Origin: Lichenicola sp965198655
Lineage (GTDB): Bacteria; Pseudomonadota; Alphaproteobacteria; Acetobacterales; Acetobacteraceae
Assembly (NCBI GenBank): GCA_965198655.1
Contig: OZ240668.1
Location: 1,612,001 to 1,676,000, forward strand
DNA: 64,000 nucleotides
Reading direction: 5' to 3'
Under the pieces are notes generated by a model. It saw only the letters and a program-made list of their open reading frames with translations. It was not told the origin of the DNA and did no database searches. Position 1 is the stretch's first letter. Every line of letters begins with the position of its first letter. The position numbers and the translations under genes were made by a program. This document shows positions 26,683 through 34,177 of the stretch, piece by piece.

Positions 26683-27465
26683 ATGCTTGCACGTTACCTC
26701 GGCAAGAAGCCGGCCGTTCTCGACCTGCGCACGCCGCACCTGGCCTCGGTACTGTCGGCGCACCTGCCCGAACCGCCGGCCGCATGCGACTACGGCCGAC
26801 GCTTCGCGTCCTGGCCGCTGTGGCGCAACGGCGACCAGCTCAGCAACCACGGCCAGACCATTCCCGGCCTTGGCGACTGCACCGCAGTCAGTGTGGCCAG
26901 CGCGATCCGCGTGCTGACCGCCGCGCGCGGCGGCGAGGTCGAGCTGACCGACGCGGAGGTGGTCGGGATCTACCAGGCGAACGGCTACGACCCGGCGCGT
27001 CCGGCGACCGACCAGGGTGCGGTCGAGCTCGACGTGCTGAACCGCTGGTGCGAGACCGGCTACGCCATCGGCCGGCAGGCCCCGGACGCGCTGACCGGCT
27101 ATGGCGCGGTGGAGCCGAAGAACCACGACGGCGTGCGCCGCGCGATCGCCATGCTGGGCGGGCTGTATATCGGGCTGAGCCTGCCGGAGTATGCGGTGTC
27201 CGAGGGCACCGTGTGGGCGGCGCCCAAGCAGCGCGTCAAGATCGCCGGCGGCCACGCGGTGTTCGTGCACGGCTACGACGCGGACGGCCTATGGCTGAAC
27301 ACCTGGGCCGAGCGCAAGCGGATGGAGTGGGGCTTCCTCGACGCGTTCTGTGACGAGGCTTACGGGCTGCTGTCGCGCGACTGGCTCGAGGTGAACGGGT
27401 CCAGCCCGATGCGCGAGGACCTGCTCGCCATGGCGGCCGAGCTGCGCGCGGCGAGGACGGCGTGA
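26683..27465 (+). CDS. Papain-like (C1) cysteine peptidase family protein
   Basis: A 260-residue protein. The family pattern is complete: oxyanion Gln58 and nucleophile Cys66 in GQTIPGLGDCTAVSVASAI, His191 in IAGGHAVFVHGYD, and Asn206 in DGLWLNTWAER. No signal peptide is visible. Peptidases of this type occur in prophages and in bacterial accessory regions; the substrate is unknown. In this cassette it could act on peptidoglycan cross-bridges or on proteins. It follows the Rz1-like gene by 32 bases, and its stop overlaps the next start (GTGA). Confidence 0.78.
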   Translation: MLARYLGKKPAVLDLRTPHLASVLSAHLPEPPAACDYGRRFASWPLWRNGDQLSNHGQTIPGLGDCTAVSVASAIRVLTAARGGEVELTDAEVVGIYQANGYDPARPATDQGAVELDVLNRWCETGYAIGRQAPDALTGYGAVEPKNHDGVRRAIAMLGGLYIGLSLPEYAVSEGTVWAAPKQRVKIAGGHAVFVHGYDADGLWLNTWAERKRMEWGFLDAFCDEAYGLLSRDWLEVNGSSPMREDLLAMAAELRAARTA

Positions 27466-27911
27466 AAGGCCTCGCGATCCCGATCGCACTGCTCCTCCCG
27501 CTCGGCGGCTGCGGCACTCTGGAAGCCTACCAGGCGCGTACCAGGCTGGTCGGCGCCGCCGAGCCGGACGTGATCGCCTGCATGGGCGTGCCGGCCGAGA
27601 AGCAGTACATCAGCGCGCAGCAATCGGTCATGCAGTGGGACTACGTGCAGACCGGCACCGACATCGACGTCGCGTTCGGCATCTACGAGCTGAAGCTGGG
27701 CCGGCCGGGGATCTGCCACGCCGCGATCCGGTTCGATCGCGGCCGGGTCGAGTCCGTGCACTATGCCGGCGTCGACGTGAACCCAACCGATCCGGACAGC
27801 ATCTGCGGCCGCCTGGTGCACGACTGCCTGCACCATCGCGAGACCACGCCGCTGCCGCGGGACTTCAGCAACCTCGCCGTGCTGGCCGGGTCGGCGAAGA
27901 CAGAGCCGTAG
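27462..27911 (+). CDS. Small lipoprotein, BamE/SmpA-like fold
   Basis: A 149-residue protein starting at GTG 27462, overlapping the peptidase stop. The signal KGLAIPIALLLPLGGC ends in a lipobox. The mature part has YQARTRLVGAAEPDVIACMG and MQWDY, resembling the BamE/OmlA small domain, followed by FDRGRVESVHY and a Cys-rich end. It is the last supported gene of the cassette; a link to BAM is not implied. Confidence 0.65.
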   Translation: MKGLAIPIALLLPLGGCGTLEAYQARTRLVGAAEPDVIACMGVPAEKQYISAQQSVMQWDYVQTGTDIDVAFGIYELKLGRPGICHAAIRFDRGRVESVHYAGVDVNPTDPDSICGRLVHDCLHHRETTPLPRDFSNLAVLAGSAKTEP

Positions 27912-27966
27912 GGCTCGGCGCCCCGGTCAAATCGGTGAGCTTGGCCAGTGGGCATCGGAGGTTGGG

Positions 27967-28341
27967 TTGACCTGCGTTGGCAAGTCGATCGTGGTGCTCG
28001 GGAACCATCTGGCGGGATCTTCGATCGGAGGATCGGTGTTTCTCCGCTGGATGTCGCGGGTAAGCACCATCGGCTTGACGCTCGGAAGTCCTGTTCTTTG
28101 TCATGCGCGGCAACAGGACGCCGTTCCGAGCCGGGTTACCTCGATACGCTCGCAGAACCTGCAGATGACGCCGTCGGATCCGTCCGATCCCGGCAGCGAA
28201 CGCTGGATCGTCTGGGATACCGGCTTCGGCAACGGCCAGGCAGCAGCCTATATCGCCCTGTGCGACACGATCGGCCACTGCCGCTGGCAGCACACCTGGT
28301 CCGACGCTTATATGCCCACCGTTCACTACATGGGCTCCTGA
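27967..28341 (+). CDS. Doubtful reading frame, possible gene remnant
   Basis: An open frame from a TTG. Only the last 60 residues look protein-like (ERWIVWDTGFGNGQAAAYIA, LCDTIGHCRWQHTW). There is no family match and no clear ribosome site. A following short frame from about 28349 (MWELVFLVTYSQGSEAQIAV) stops quickly and looks like the start of a small exported protein that has lost its remainder. I regard this as decayed sequence. Confidence 0.25.
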   Translation: MTCVGKSIVVLGNHLAGSSIGGSVFLRWMSRVSTIGLTLGSPVLCHARQQDAVPSRVTSIRSQNLQMTPSDPSDPGSERWIVWDTGFGNGQAAAYIALCDTIGHCRWQHTWSDAYMPTVHYMGS

Positions 28342-28663
28342 TCCACCATGTGGGAGCTGGTGTTCCTGGTCACGTATAGCCAAGGCTCCGAGGCTCAAAT
28401 CGCAGTTGTGATGGTTTGAGGAAAGGACGAAGTCCGACAGTTCTCGACCAGGAGGACGGTGCCTGGATCGCTGCGATACCTCTCGTCAACGGGTTGCAGA
28501 TAGACACGTCGTACGGCGTGACGCCAACCATCAAGTGTCTGCGCTGGAAGGCTGCTCGCAGGCACTTCAACGAGGTGCCTTGTTACAACCAGGTCGATAA
28601 CGGAACGACACACACCGGGGTCAAGTCATAGCCATAGCCGTCGATCCTCCGCTTGTACTGATG

Positions 28664-28702
28664 AACCGCCGCTGGCCCCGAACGGGCTGGCGGCGGTTTT
28701 TT
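28664..28702 (+). terminator. Strong rho-independent terminator
   Basis: AACCGCCGCTGGCCC pairs with GGGCTGGCGGCGGTT (15 pairs including two G-T), with a five-base loop CGAAC, followed by a run of six T residues (28697-28702). It ends nothing that is currently an intact gene, which supports the view that the sequence before it is decayed. Confidence 0.85.
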
Positions 28703-29116
28703 GCGTTCTGGCCACCGCTCCCGCTACTTGACCGACGCAAGGATAGCGGCATCCTGGAGAACGCGGCTGCCTGGCCAACCACGCTGGCACGCGCAACGCC
28801 CAGCTCCACGACCCCCCGGCGAGACGAGATCAGCCTCGACGAGGTGCGGCGAATCAGCGTGTAGATCAGGCACCGGATGGAGCGGAGTGTCACGTGTGGA
28901 CCGACCACCGCGCGTCTCACCCATGCTCGGGAACATCACGCCTGGATCCACAAGCTGTAGGACAACACACGAGCATATCACCGCGTCCGTTAGAAAAACG
29001 TTAGTCCAGATCGTTTCAATTCATTGGTGATGCGAAGCTGCTCAGCTTCCGGCATACCGTTTCGCGACAGTGACGGTCGTGGCCATGTGCTACGACCCCC
29101 TCCGGAGCGATCGAGC

Positions 29117-32029
29117 ATGGCGAGCTACGTTTGGTCGGGTCCAGATGGCGGCAACTGGAGCGATCCTGCAAACTGGATGCCGAACGGCGTGCCCGGCAGC
29201 GCCGACTCGGCCCTGGTCAACCTGGCGGGTAGCTACGCCATCGCGCTTGACGTCGCCTCGATCGGCTCGCTGACGCTTGACGCTGCCGGCGCGACGATCA
29301 ATCCAGCCATCTCCTTCGCCCTGGCGGGCGTGATGGACGTGCAGGCCGGCACCTTGGTGGTGAGCAACACCATCACCGGCGGCACCATCAGGGCGGACGG
29401 CGGCACCATAGACTATGCCGGCGGTACCCTCGACGGCGTCACCCTGGATGGCCCACTCGACCTCAGCGCCAGCGATGCCCAGCTCTCGATCAAGGATGGC
29501 ATCACCTTCGCCGGCGTCGGGCCGGAGCAGATCGTCGACACCGGTCTCGGCGCCAACCTCAGGTTCGACGATGCCGAGACCCTTGCCAACGTCGTCATCA
29601 CCCTGAGCAACGGCGGATCCCTTTCCACCGGGCCAACCCTTACCCTTGCCGCCAACAGCACGCTCGTCGCCGGCGGTGGTGGGGCCCTCATCGACGGTAC
29701 GCTGGACAACAAGGGCAGCATCACCGCCATCACCGGCATTCTCAACGATGCCGCCACCACCATCAACGCCGGCTCCATCGCCGTCGGCAATGGCAATGCC
29801 GACAACGACCTCTTCGACTTGGCCAGCAATACCGGCACCATCAGCGTGTCGGGCAGCGAAACCGTCCTCACCGTTATCGACACCGTAAACACCGGCATCA
29901 TCAGCGTCGCGTCAGGTGGCTCGCTGGCAACCGAGGGCACCCTCGACAACACCGGCGGCACCATCATGCTGGCCTCCGGTGCCGCGCTCGACCTGCAGAG
30001 CAAGGAGACGTTTGCGCGGCTCGGCACCATCGACCGCAACGGTGGCATCCTCACCCTGGGCGGTACGCTCAACCTTGCCGGCCAGACCCTCGACATCACC
30101 AAGGGCAGCACGTTCGACGATGCCCGGCTCTACGGCACCATCACCGGCGGCGTCATCAAGCCGGATGGTGGCACGGTCGACTATGGCGGCGTCACCCTCG
30201 ACGGCGTCACCCTCGACGGCCCGCTCGACCTCAGCGCCAGCAACGCCCAGCTCTTTATCACCGGCGGCATCACCTTCACAGGCACCGCCACCGAGCAGAT
30301 CCTCGAAACCGGCAGCGGTGCCACCCTCCGGTTCGACGACGCCGAGACCCTCGCCAACGTCGCCATCACCCTCGGCGGCAGCAACGGATCGAATTGCGCG
30401 CTCGAAACCGGGCCAGCACTCACCCTCGCCGCCAACAGCACGCTCGTCACGGGGGGCTTGGCCTACATCGACGGCGACAGCCTGGACAACAAGGGAAGCA
30501 TCACCGCCGCCGCTGGCGCCCTCGAAGATGACGCCAACACCACCAACGAGGGCTCCATCGCCATCAGCAATGGCGACGACAACAACAACGTGTTCGCCGG
30601 CTTAACGAACACCGGCACGCTGACGGTGTCAGGCCACGGCACGGCCGTCGAATTCTTCGCTCTCGATAACACCGGCACCATCAGCGTCGGCGACGAGGCC
30701 ACGCTGGAGATCGAGAGCTCGGTCCGCGCGCTCGGCACCGTGTCGTTTCTCGACGATGTCGGCACGTTGTCGCTGGACGGCGTGATCGGCAGCGCCAGCG
30801 GCACTCTGCAGCTCTTCCAGAGGGGTGACGCGATCGATCTGGGCGGTGACGGCTACAGCGTCGATCATGATGACAATACGATCACCCTGGAGCAGAACGG
30901 CGACATCGTCGACAGCTTCGCATTGACCGGCCAAGACTACACCGACGCGAGCTTCACGCTGACCGCGAACTCCAACGGAGAGGTTCTCACCACCGACGCA
31001 CCCTGCTTCTGCGCCGGCACGCGCATCCTCACCGATCAGGGTGAGCGCGCCGTCGAGGATCTGGCGCTCGGCGACCTTGTGGTCACGCGTCAGGGCGGCA
31101 TCGAGACGCTCATGCCGGTGCGCTGGATCGGCCGCCGGCGCGTCATGGTGGCGCAGCACCCGGAACCGGAACACGTGCTGCCAATCCGCATCGCCCGCGA
31201 TGCCGTCGCCCCCGGTCTGCCTGTCCGCGACCTCCACGTCTCGCCCGACCACGCGCTCTACGTCGACGGCCTGCTGATCCAGGCCCGCCAGCTCGTGAAC
31301 CACATGACGATCACGCACGACCGCAGCCACGCAAGCGTCACCTACTACCACGTCGAGCTCGACTGCCACGCCATCCTGATCGCCGACGGCATGCCGTGCG
31401 AAAGCTACCTCGACAGCGGCAACCGCGCGCAGTTCGATGCCGCTGGCAACGTCGTGCCGTTGCGTATCCCGACCCCAGATCGTGCTCAGGCCGCATGTGC
31501 ACCCATTGTCACCGCGGCCACCCTCGTGCAACCGGTCTGGCAGCGCCTCGCCGAGCATGCCCGCGCCGTCGGCCACGCCGAGCCGGTGCGACAACCTGAG
31601 GCCGGCCTGCTGCCCTGGCTGGAGACCGAGCACGGTGCGACGCTGACGTCGAGTCAGAGTGACGACCGGCTGTGCTTCGCGCTCCCCTCCGGCTGTCTGC
31701 GGGTGCGGCTGCGCTCGCGCAGCGACCTGCCGACAACCCTGGCACCCTGGTCGGACGACCGCCGCCGGCTCGGCGTCGCGATCAGCGCGCTGATCCTGCA
31801 CGACGGCAATTGGCGGCAGGAGCTGGCTCTTGCCCATCTCGCCGACGCTGACGGCTGGTGGCCGCTAGAGGCGGCAGACGGGCTGGCTTGGCGCTGGACC
31901 AACGGCGACGGCTGGATCACGCTGCCGGAGCCAGCGCAGGCGATAGAGCTCACGGTCCACGCGATCATGCCGATCTTGTCTGAAGGTCCGGCCAGCACTC
32001 CGTGGCAGACCCAAGCAAACGCAGGTTGA
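29117..32029 (+). CDS. Large repeat-rich protein with a C-terminal Hint domain
   Basis: A 970-residue protein starting ASYVWSGPDGGNWSDPANW, a motif common at the start of autotransporter-like repeat proteins. Residues 20-600 are Gly/Thr/Asp-rich beta repeats; the block TLDGVTLDGPLDLSAS occurs twice, about 760 bases apart in the DNA. A Hint_2-type domain starts at Cys630 (CFCAGTRILTDQGERAVEDL) with H707VSPDH712 and LVNHMTIT, ending near CESYLDSGNR. A further 190-residue domain follows. Hint domains autocleave; in this family they may release or anchor surface proteins. GGAG lies nine bases before ATG 29117. No signal peptide is visible. Confidence 0.85.
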   Translation: MASYVWSGPDGGNWSDPANWMPNGVPGSADSALVNLAGSYAIALDVASIGSLTLDAAGATINPAISFALAGVMDVQAGTLVVSNTITGGTIRADGGTIDYAGGTLDGVTLDGPLDLSASDAQLSIKDGITFAGVGPEQIVDTGLGANLRFDDAETLANVVITLSNGGSLSTGPTLTLAANSTLVAGGGGALIDGTLDNKGSITAITGILNDAATTINAGSIAVGNGNADNDLFDLASNTGTISVSGSETVLTVIDTVNTGIISVASGGSLATEGTLDNTGGTIMLASGAALDLQSKETFARLGTIDRNGGILTLGGTLNLAGQTLDITKGSTFDDARLYGTITGGVIKPDGGTVDYGGVTLDGVTLDGPLDLSASNAQLFITGGITFTGTATEQILETGSGATLRFDDAETLANVAITLGGSNGSNCALETGPALTLAANSTLVTGGLAYIDGDSLDNKGSITAAAGALEDDANTTNEGSIAISNGDDNNNVFAGLTNTGTLTVSGHGTAVEFFALDNTGTISVGDEATLEIESSVRALGTVSFLDDVGTLSLDGVIGSASGTLQLFQRGDAIDLGGDGYSVDHDDNTITLEQNGDIVDSFALTGQDYTDASFTLTANSNGEVLTTDAPCFCAGTRILTDQGERAVEDLALGDLVVTRQGGIETLMPVRWIGRRRVMVAQHPEPEHVLPIRIARDAVAPGLPVRDLHVSPDHALYVDGLLIQARQLVNHMTITHDRSHASVTYYHVELDCHAILIADGMPCESYLDSGNRAQFDAAGNVVPLRIPTPDRAQAACAPIVTAATLVQPVWQRLAEHARAVGHAEPVRQPEAGLLPWLETEHGATLTSSQSDDRLCFALPSGCLRVRLRSRSDLPTTLAPWSDDRRRLGVAISALILHDGNWRQELALAHLADADGWWPLEAADGLAWRWTNGDGWITLPEPAQAIELTVHAIMPILSEGPASTPWQTQANAG

Positions 32030-32043
32030 CCTCCTGTCGCTAC

Positions 32044-32325
32044 CTACGCCCTCACCGCGGGCGGCCCGACGGCCAGCCCGTGCAGCAGCAGCAGCAGCAG
32101 CACGATCAGCAGCAGCACCGCGAACAGCCGCCCGAACACGCGCAGCGCCGCCGCCACCAGCAGCACCGCCAGGACGATCAGCAGCACGCCCTGCAACGGG
32201 CCGGTGATGCCGACCCGCTGCAGCAGGTGGCGGGCGCCGCCCTCAATGAAGGCGATCGCCGCCACCACCAGGTCGAAGAGCTGGACCAGCAGGCCGAGCA
32301 CGACGGTCAGGGCATGGTCCATCAA
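32044..32325 (-). CDS. Small hydrophobic membrane protein
   Basis: A 93-residue protein with two or three membrane helices (LTVVLGLLVQLFDLVVAAIA, GVLLIVLAVLLVAAALRVFG, LFAVLLLIVLLLLLLHGLAV). The last helix is encoded by a run of CAG-type triplets seen on the plus strand at 32080-32125. No family is recognised. It is convergent with the Hint-domain gene, 14 bases away. Confidence 0.6.
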   Translation of the reverse strand: MMDHALTVVLGLLVQLFDLVVAAIAFIEGGARHLLQRVGITGPLQGVLLIVLAVLLVAAALRVFGRLFAVLLLIVLLLLLLHGLAVGPPAVRA

Positions 32326-33062
32326 AGCTCCGTATCAGGCTGAGAAGTGGCGGGGCTGGCAACTCCGTCCGCCGCCTGCGGTTCAAGCCGGGCGGCGCCG
32401 GGACCGGCCAACCGGTCGGGCGCCGGCGCCAAGACGCTGATGGAGCTTCCATGTCCTCGATCGCCCGCCGACGCACCGCGCCCTCGACCTGGCACACCCT
32501 GGTCAGCCTGGCCTTCGCCTCCGCCGGCGTCGCCAAGCTGGTCGCGGTCGAGCCCGAGGCCGCGCTGTTCCGCTCCTGGGGCTGGAGCAAGTCCGACATG
32601 CAGATCATCGGCGCTACCGAGCTGCTCGGCGCGGTGCTGCTGGCGACGCACTCCACCCAGCGGCTCGGCGCCCTGCTGCTGAGCAGCTCGTCCGTCTGCA
32701 TCCTGACCACCGAGCTGCGTCACGGCGACGACCTGCTGGTGACGCCGCGCAGCGGGCTGCTGCTCGCCGCCCTGACCGGCTTCATACGCGGGCGTTGAGA
32801 CGGCGCCGGCCAGCCGCAGCCGGATCACGCCCTTCGCGGTGTCCGGGTCCACCGGCCGGCCCTTGCGCAGCACCTCGATCAGCCCGTCGCGGGCGAGGCT
32901 CCGGGCGGCATCGCGGACCCGGCCCATCAGCGCCTGCCACCCGTCGCCATAGATCCGCGCCACCTCGCTGGGGCAGATCGACCTGGATCCGCCGCGCGCC
33001 GTCACCTGCCGCATGATCTCCTCGCGCAGCACCCCGGGGGCGGGGCCGGCCACGCCGGTCAA
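32322..33062 (-). CDS. DUF3253 protein with a long antisense C-terminal extension
   Basis: The first 85-90 residues are a DUF3253 domain, a winged-helix-like family: LREEIMRQVTARGGSRSICP, SEVARIYGDGWQALMGRVRD, ARSLARDGLIEVLRKGRPVD, KGVIRLRL. Members normally end at about this point, but here no stop occurs until 32324, so the frame runs some 160 residues antisense to the whole DoxX-like gene. That extension is low-complexity (Gln/Gly/Ala) and is probably not a real domain. Start is TTG 33062 overlapping the icd stop, or GTG 33032. Confidence 0.65.
   Translation of the reverse strand: MTGVAGPAPGVLREEIMRQVTARGGSRSICPSEVARIYGDGWQALMGRVRDAARSLARDGLIEVLRKGRPVDPDTAKGVIRLRLAGAVSTPAYEAGQGGEQQPAARRHQQVVAVTQLGGQDADGRAAQQQGAEPLGGVRRQQHRAEQLGSADDLHVGLAPAPGAEQRGLGLDRDQLGDAGGGEGQADQGVPGRGRGASAGDRGHGSSISVLAPAPDRLAGPGAARLEPQAADGVASPATSQPDTEL
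32451..32798 (+). CDS. DoxX-like small membrane protein
   Basis: A 115-residue protein with four hydrophobic segments: TLVSLAFASAGVAKLVAVEP, DMQIIGATELLGAVLLATH, RLGALLLSSSSVCILTTEL and GLLLAALTGFI. The pattern FASAGVAKL followed by IGATELLGAVLL is typical of DoxX/DoxX-like proteins. Function is unknown in most members; some are linked to redox or thiosulfate metabolism. The whole gene is covered antisense by the open frame of the DUF3253 gene. Confidence 0.78.
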   Translation: MSSIARRRTAPSTWHTLVSLAFASAGVAKLVAVEPEAALFRSWGWSKSDMQIIGATELLGAVLLATHSTQRLGALLLSSSSVCILTTELRHGDDLLVTPRSGLLLAALTGFIRGR

Positions 33063-34096
33063 CGCAGGTGGTGCAGCAGCGCGTCGGTCAGCTCGCGCGT
33101 GCCGGCGGTGCCGCCCAGGTCGCGCGTCCGGACGCCGGCGGCCAAGGTCGCGTCGATTGCGGCGGTCAGCCGGTCCGCCAGGTCCAGGCGCTCGACATGC
33201 TGCAGCATCAGCCCGGTCGACAGCAGCATGGCCAGCGGGTTCGCGATCCCCTTGCCGGCGATGTCCGGCGCCGAGCCGTGCACCGCCTCGAAGATCGCCG
33301 CCTCGGTGCCGATGTTGGCACCCGGCGCCATGCCGAGTCCGCCCACCAGCCCGGCGATCAGGTCGGACAGGATGTCGCCGAACAGGTTGGTGGTGACGAT
33401 CACGTCGTACTGCCAGGGGTCGAGCACCAGTTGCATGGCGCAGGCGTCGACGATGCGGTCATTCATCTCGACCCGGCCCTCGTAGTCGCGGGCGACCTTG
33501 CGCCCTTCCTCCAGGAACAGCCCGGTCAGCGCCTTCAGGATGTTGGCCTTGTGCACCACCGTCACCCGGCGGCGGTTGTGCTTCACCGCGTAGTCGAACG
33601 CGTACTGGACGATGCGGCGGCACTCGGCGCGGGTGTTGAAGCCGGTGGACATGGCGATCGCCTTCGGGTCGTGCCCGATCGGCAGGTAGTGCTCCATCGC
33701 GGCGTAGAACCCTTCCAGGTTCTCGCGCACCAGCACGATGTCGATCTTGTCGAACCGGCCGCCCGGGATCAGCGTCCGTGCCGGGCGCAGGTTGGCGTAG
33801 AGCTCGAATTCCTTGCGCAGGGTGACGTTGATCGACTTGAACCCGCCGCCGACCGGCGTGGTCAGCGGGCCCTTCAAGGCCAGCCCGGTGCGCCGGATGC
33901 TGTCCAGCGTCGGCAACGGCAGCGGGTCGCCGCTATCGGCCACCGCGGCCATGCCGGCGAGCTGGCGGTCCCAGGCGAACGGCGTGCCGAGCGCGTCGAG
34001 CACCGCGACCACCGACTCCGCGAGCTCCGGGCCGATGCCGTCGCCGGGGATCAGGGTGGCGGGAATGCGGCCATCGACCGTTCGAGTGTCTGACAT
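33059..34096 (-). CDS. icd: NAD-dependent isocitrate dehydrogenase (IDH3-like)
   Basis: A 345-residue member of the isocitrate/isopropylmalate dehydrogenase family. It has TLIPGDGIGPELAESVV, the substrate loop LKGPLTTPVGGGFKSINVTL with KEFELYANLRPART typical of isocitrate rather than isopropylmalate enzymes, VRENLEGFYAAMEHYL, the NLFGDILSDLIAGLVGGLGM metal region, and FEAVHGSAPDIAGKGIANPL for NAD binding. It would serve the TCA cycle. Homoisocitrate or tartrate dehydrogenase are less likely alternatives. Confidence 0.85.
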   Translation of the reverse strand: MSDTRTVDGRIPATLIPGDGIGPELAESVVAVLDALGTPFAWDRQLAGMAAVADSGDPLPLPTLDSIRRTGLALKGPLTTPVGGGFKSINVTLRKEFELYANLRPARTLIPGGRFDKIDIVLVRENLEGFYAAMEHYLPIGHDPKAIAMSTGFNTRAECRRIVQYAFDYAVKHNRRRVTVVHKANILKALTGLFLEEGRKVARDYEGRVEMNDRIVDACAMQLVLDPWQYDVIVTTNLFGDILSDLIAGLVGGLGMAPGANIGTEAAIFEAVHGSAPDIAGKGIANPLAMLLSTGLMLQHVERLDLADRLTAAIDATLAAGVRTRDLGGTAGTRELTDALLHHLR

Positions 34097-34177
34097 GGAT
34101 CGGTGCTCCTTCGGGACCAGGGCGGGCAGGACTAGCGCGGGCTGGACTAGTGTGGGCGGGGCTGGGGCGACACAGGA

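Larger units (their letters stand above)
27912..29116. other. Gene-poor, lower-GC region between the cassette and the Hint gene
   Basis: GC content is visibly lower than in the flanks. No gene here can be supported with confidence. It contains fragments of reading frames (28349-28418 and 28416-28631), the terminator at 28664-28702, and an AT-rich stretch at 28975-29035 that is a plausible promoter zone for the Hint-domain gene. It looks like an old insertion or deletion scar. Confidence 0.5.

Noticed and set aside
20399..28700. Genomic island or prophage integrated at tRNA-Met
   Set aside because: The tRNA gene lies before the accessory cassette, but I find no direct repeat of its 3' end downstream and no integrase, and the fasciclin gene lies between.
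32080..32125. CAG/CAGCAG microsatellite
   Set aside because: It is explained by a Leu-rich membrane helix encoded on the minus strand.
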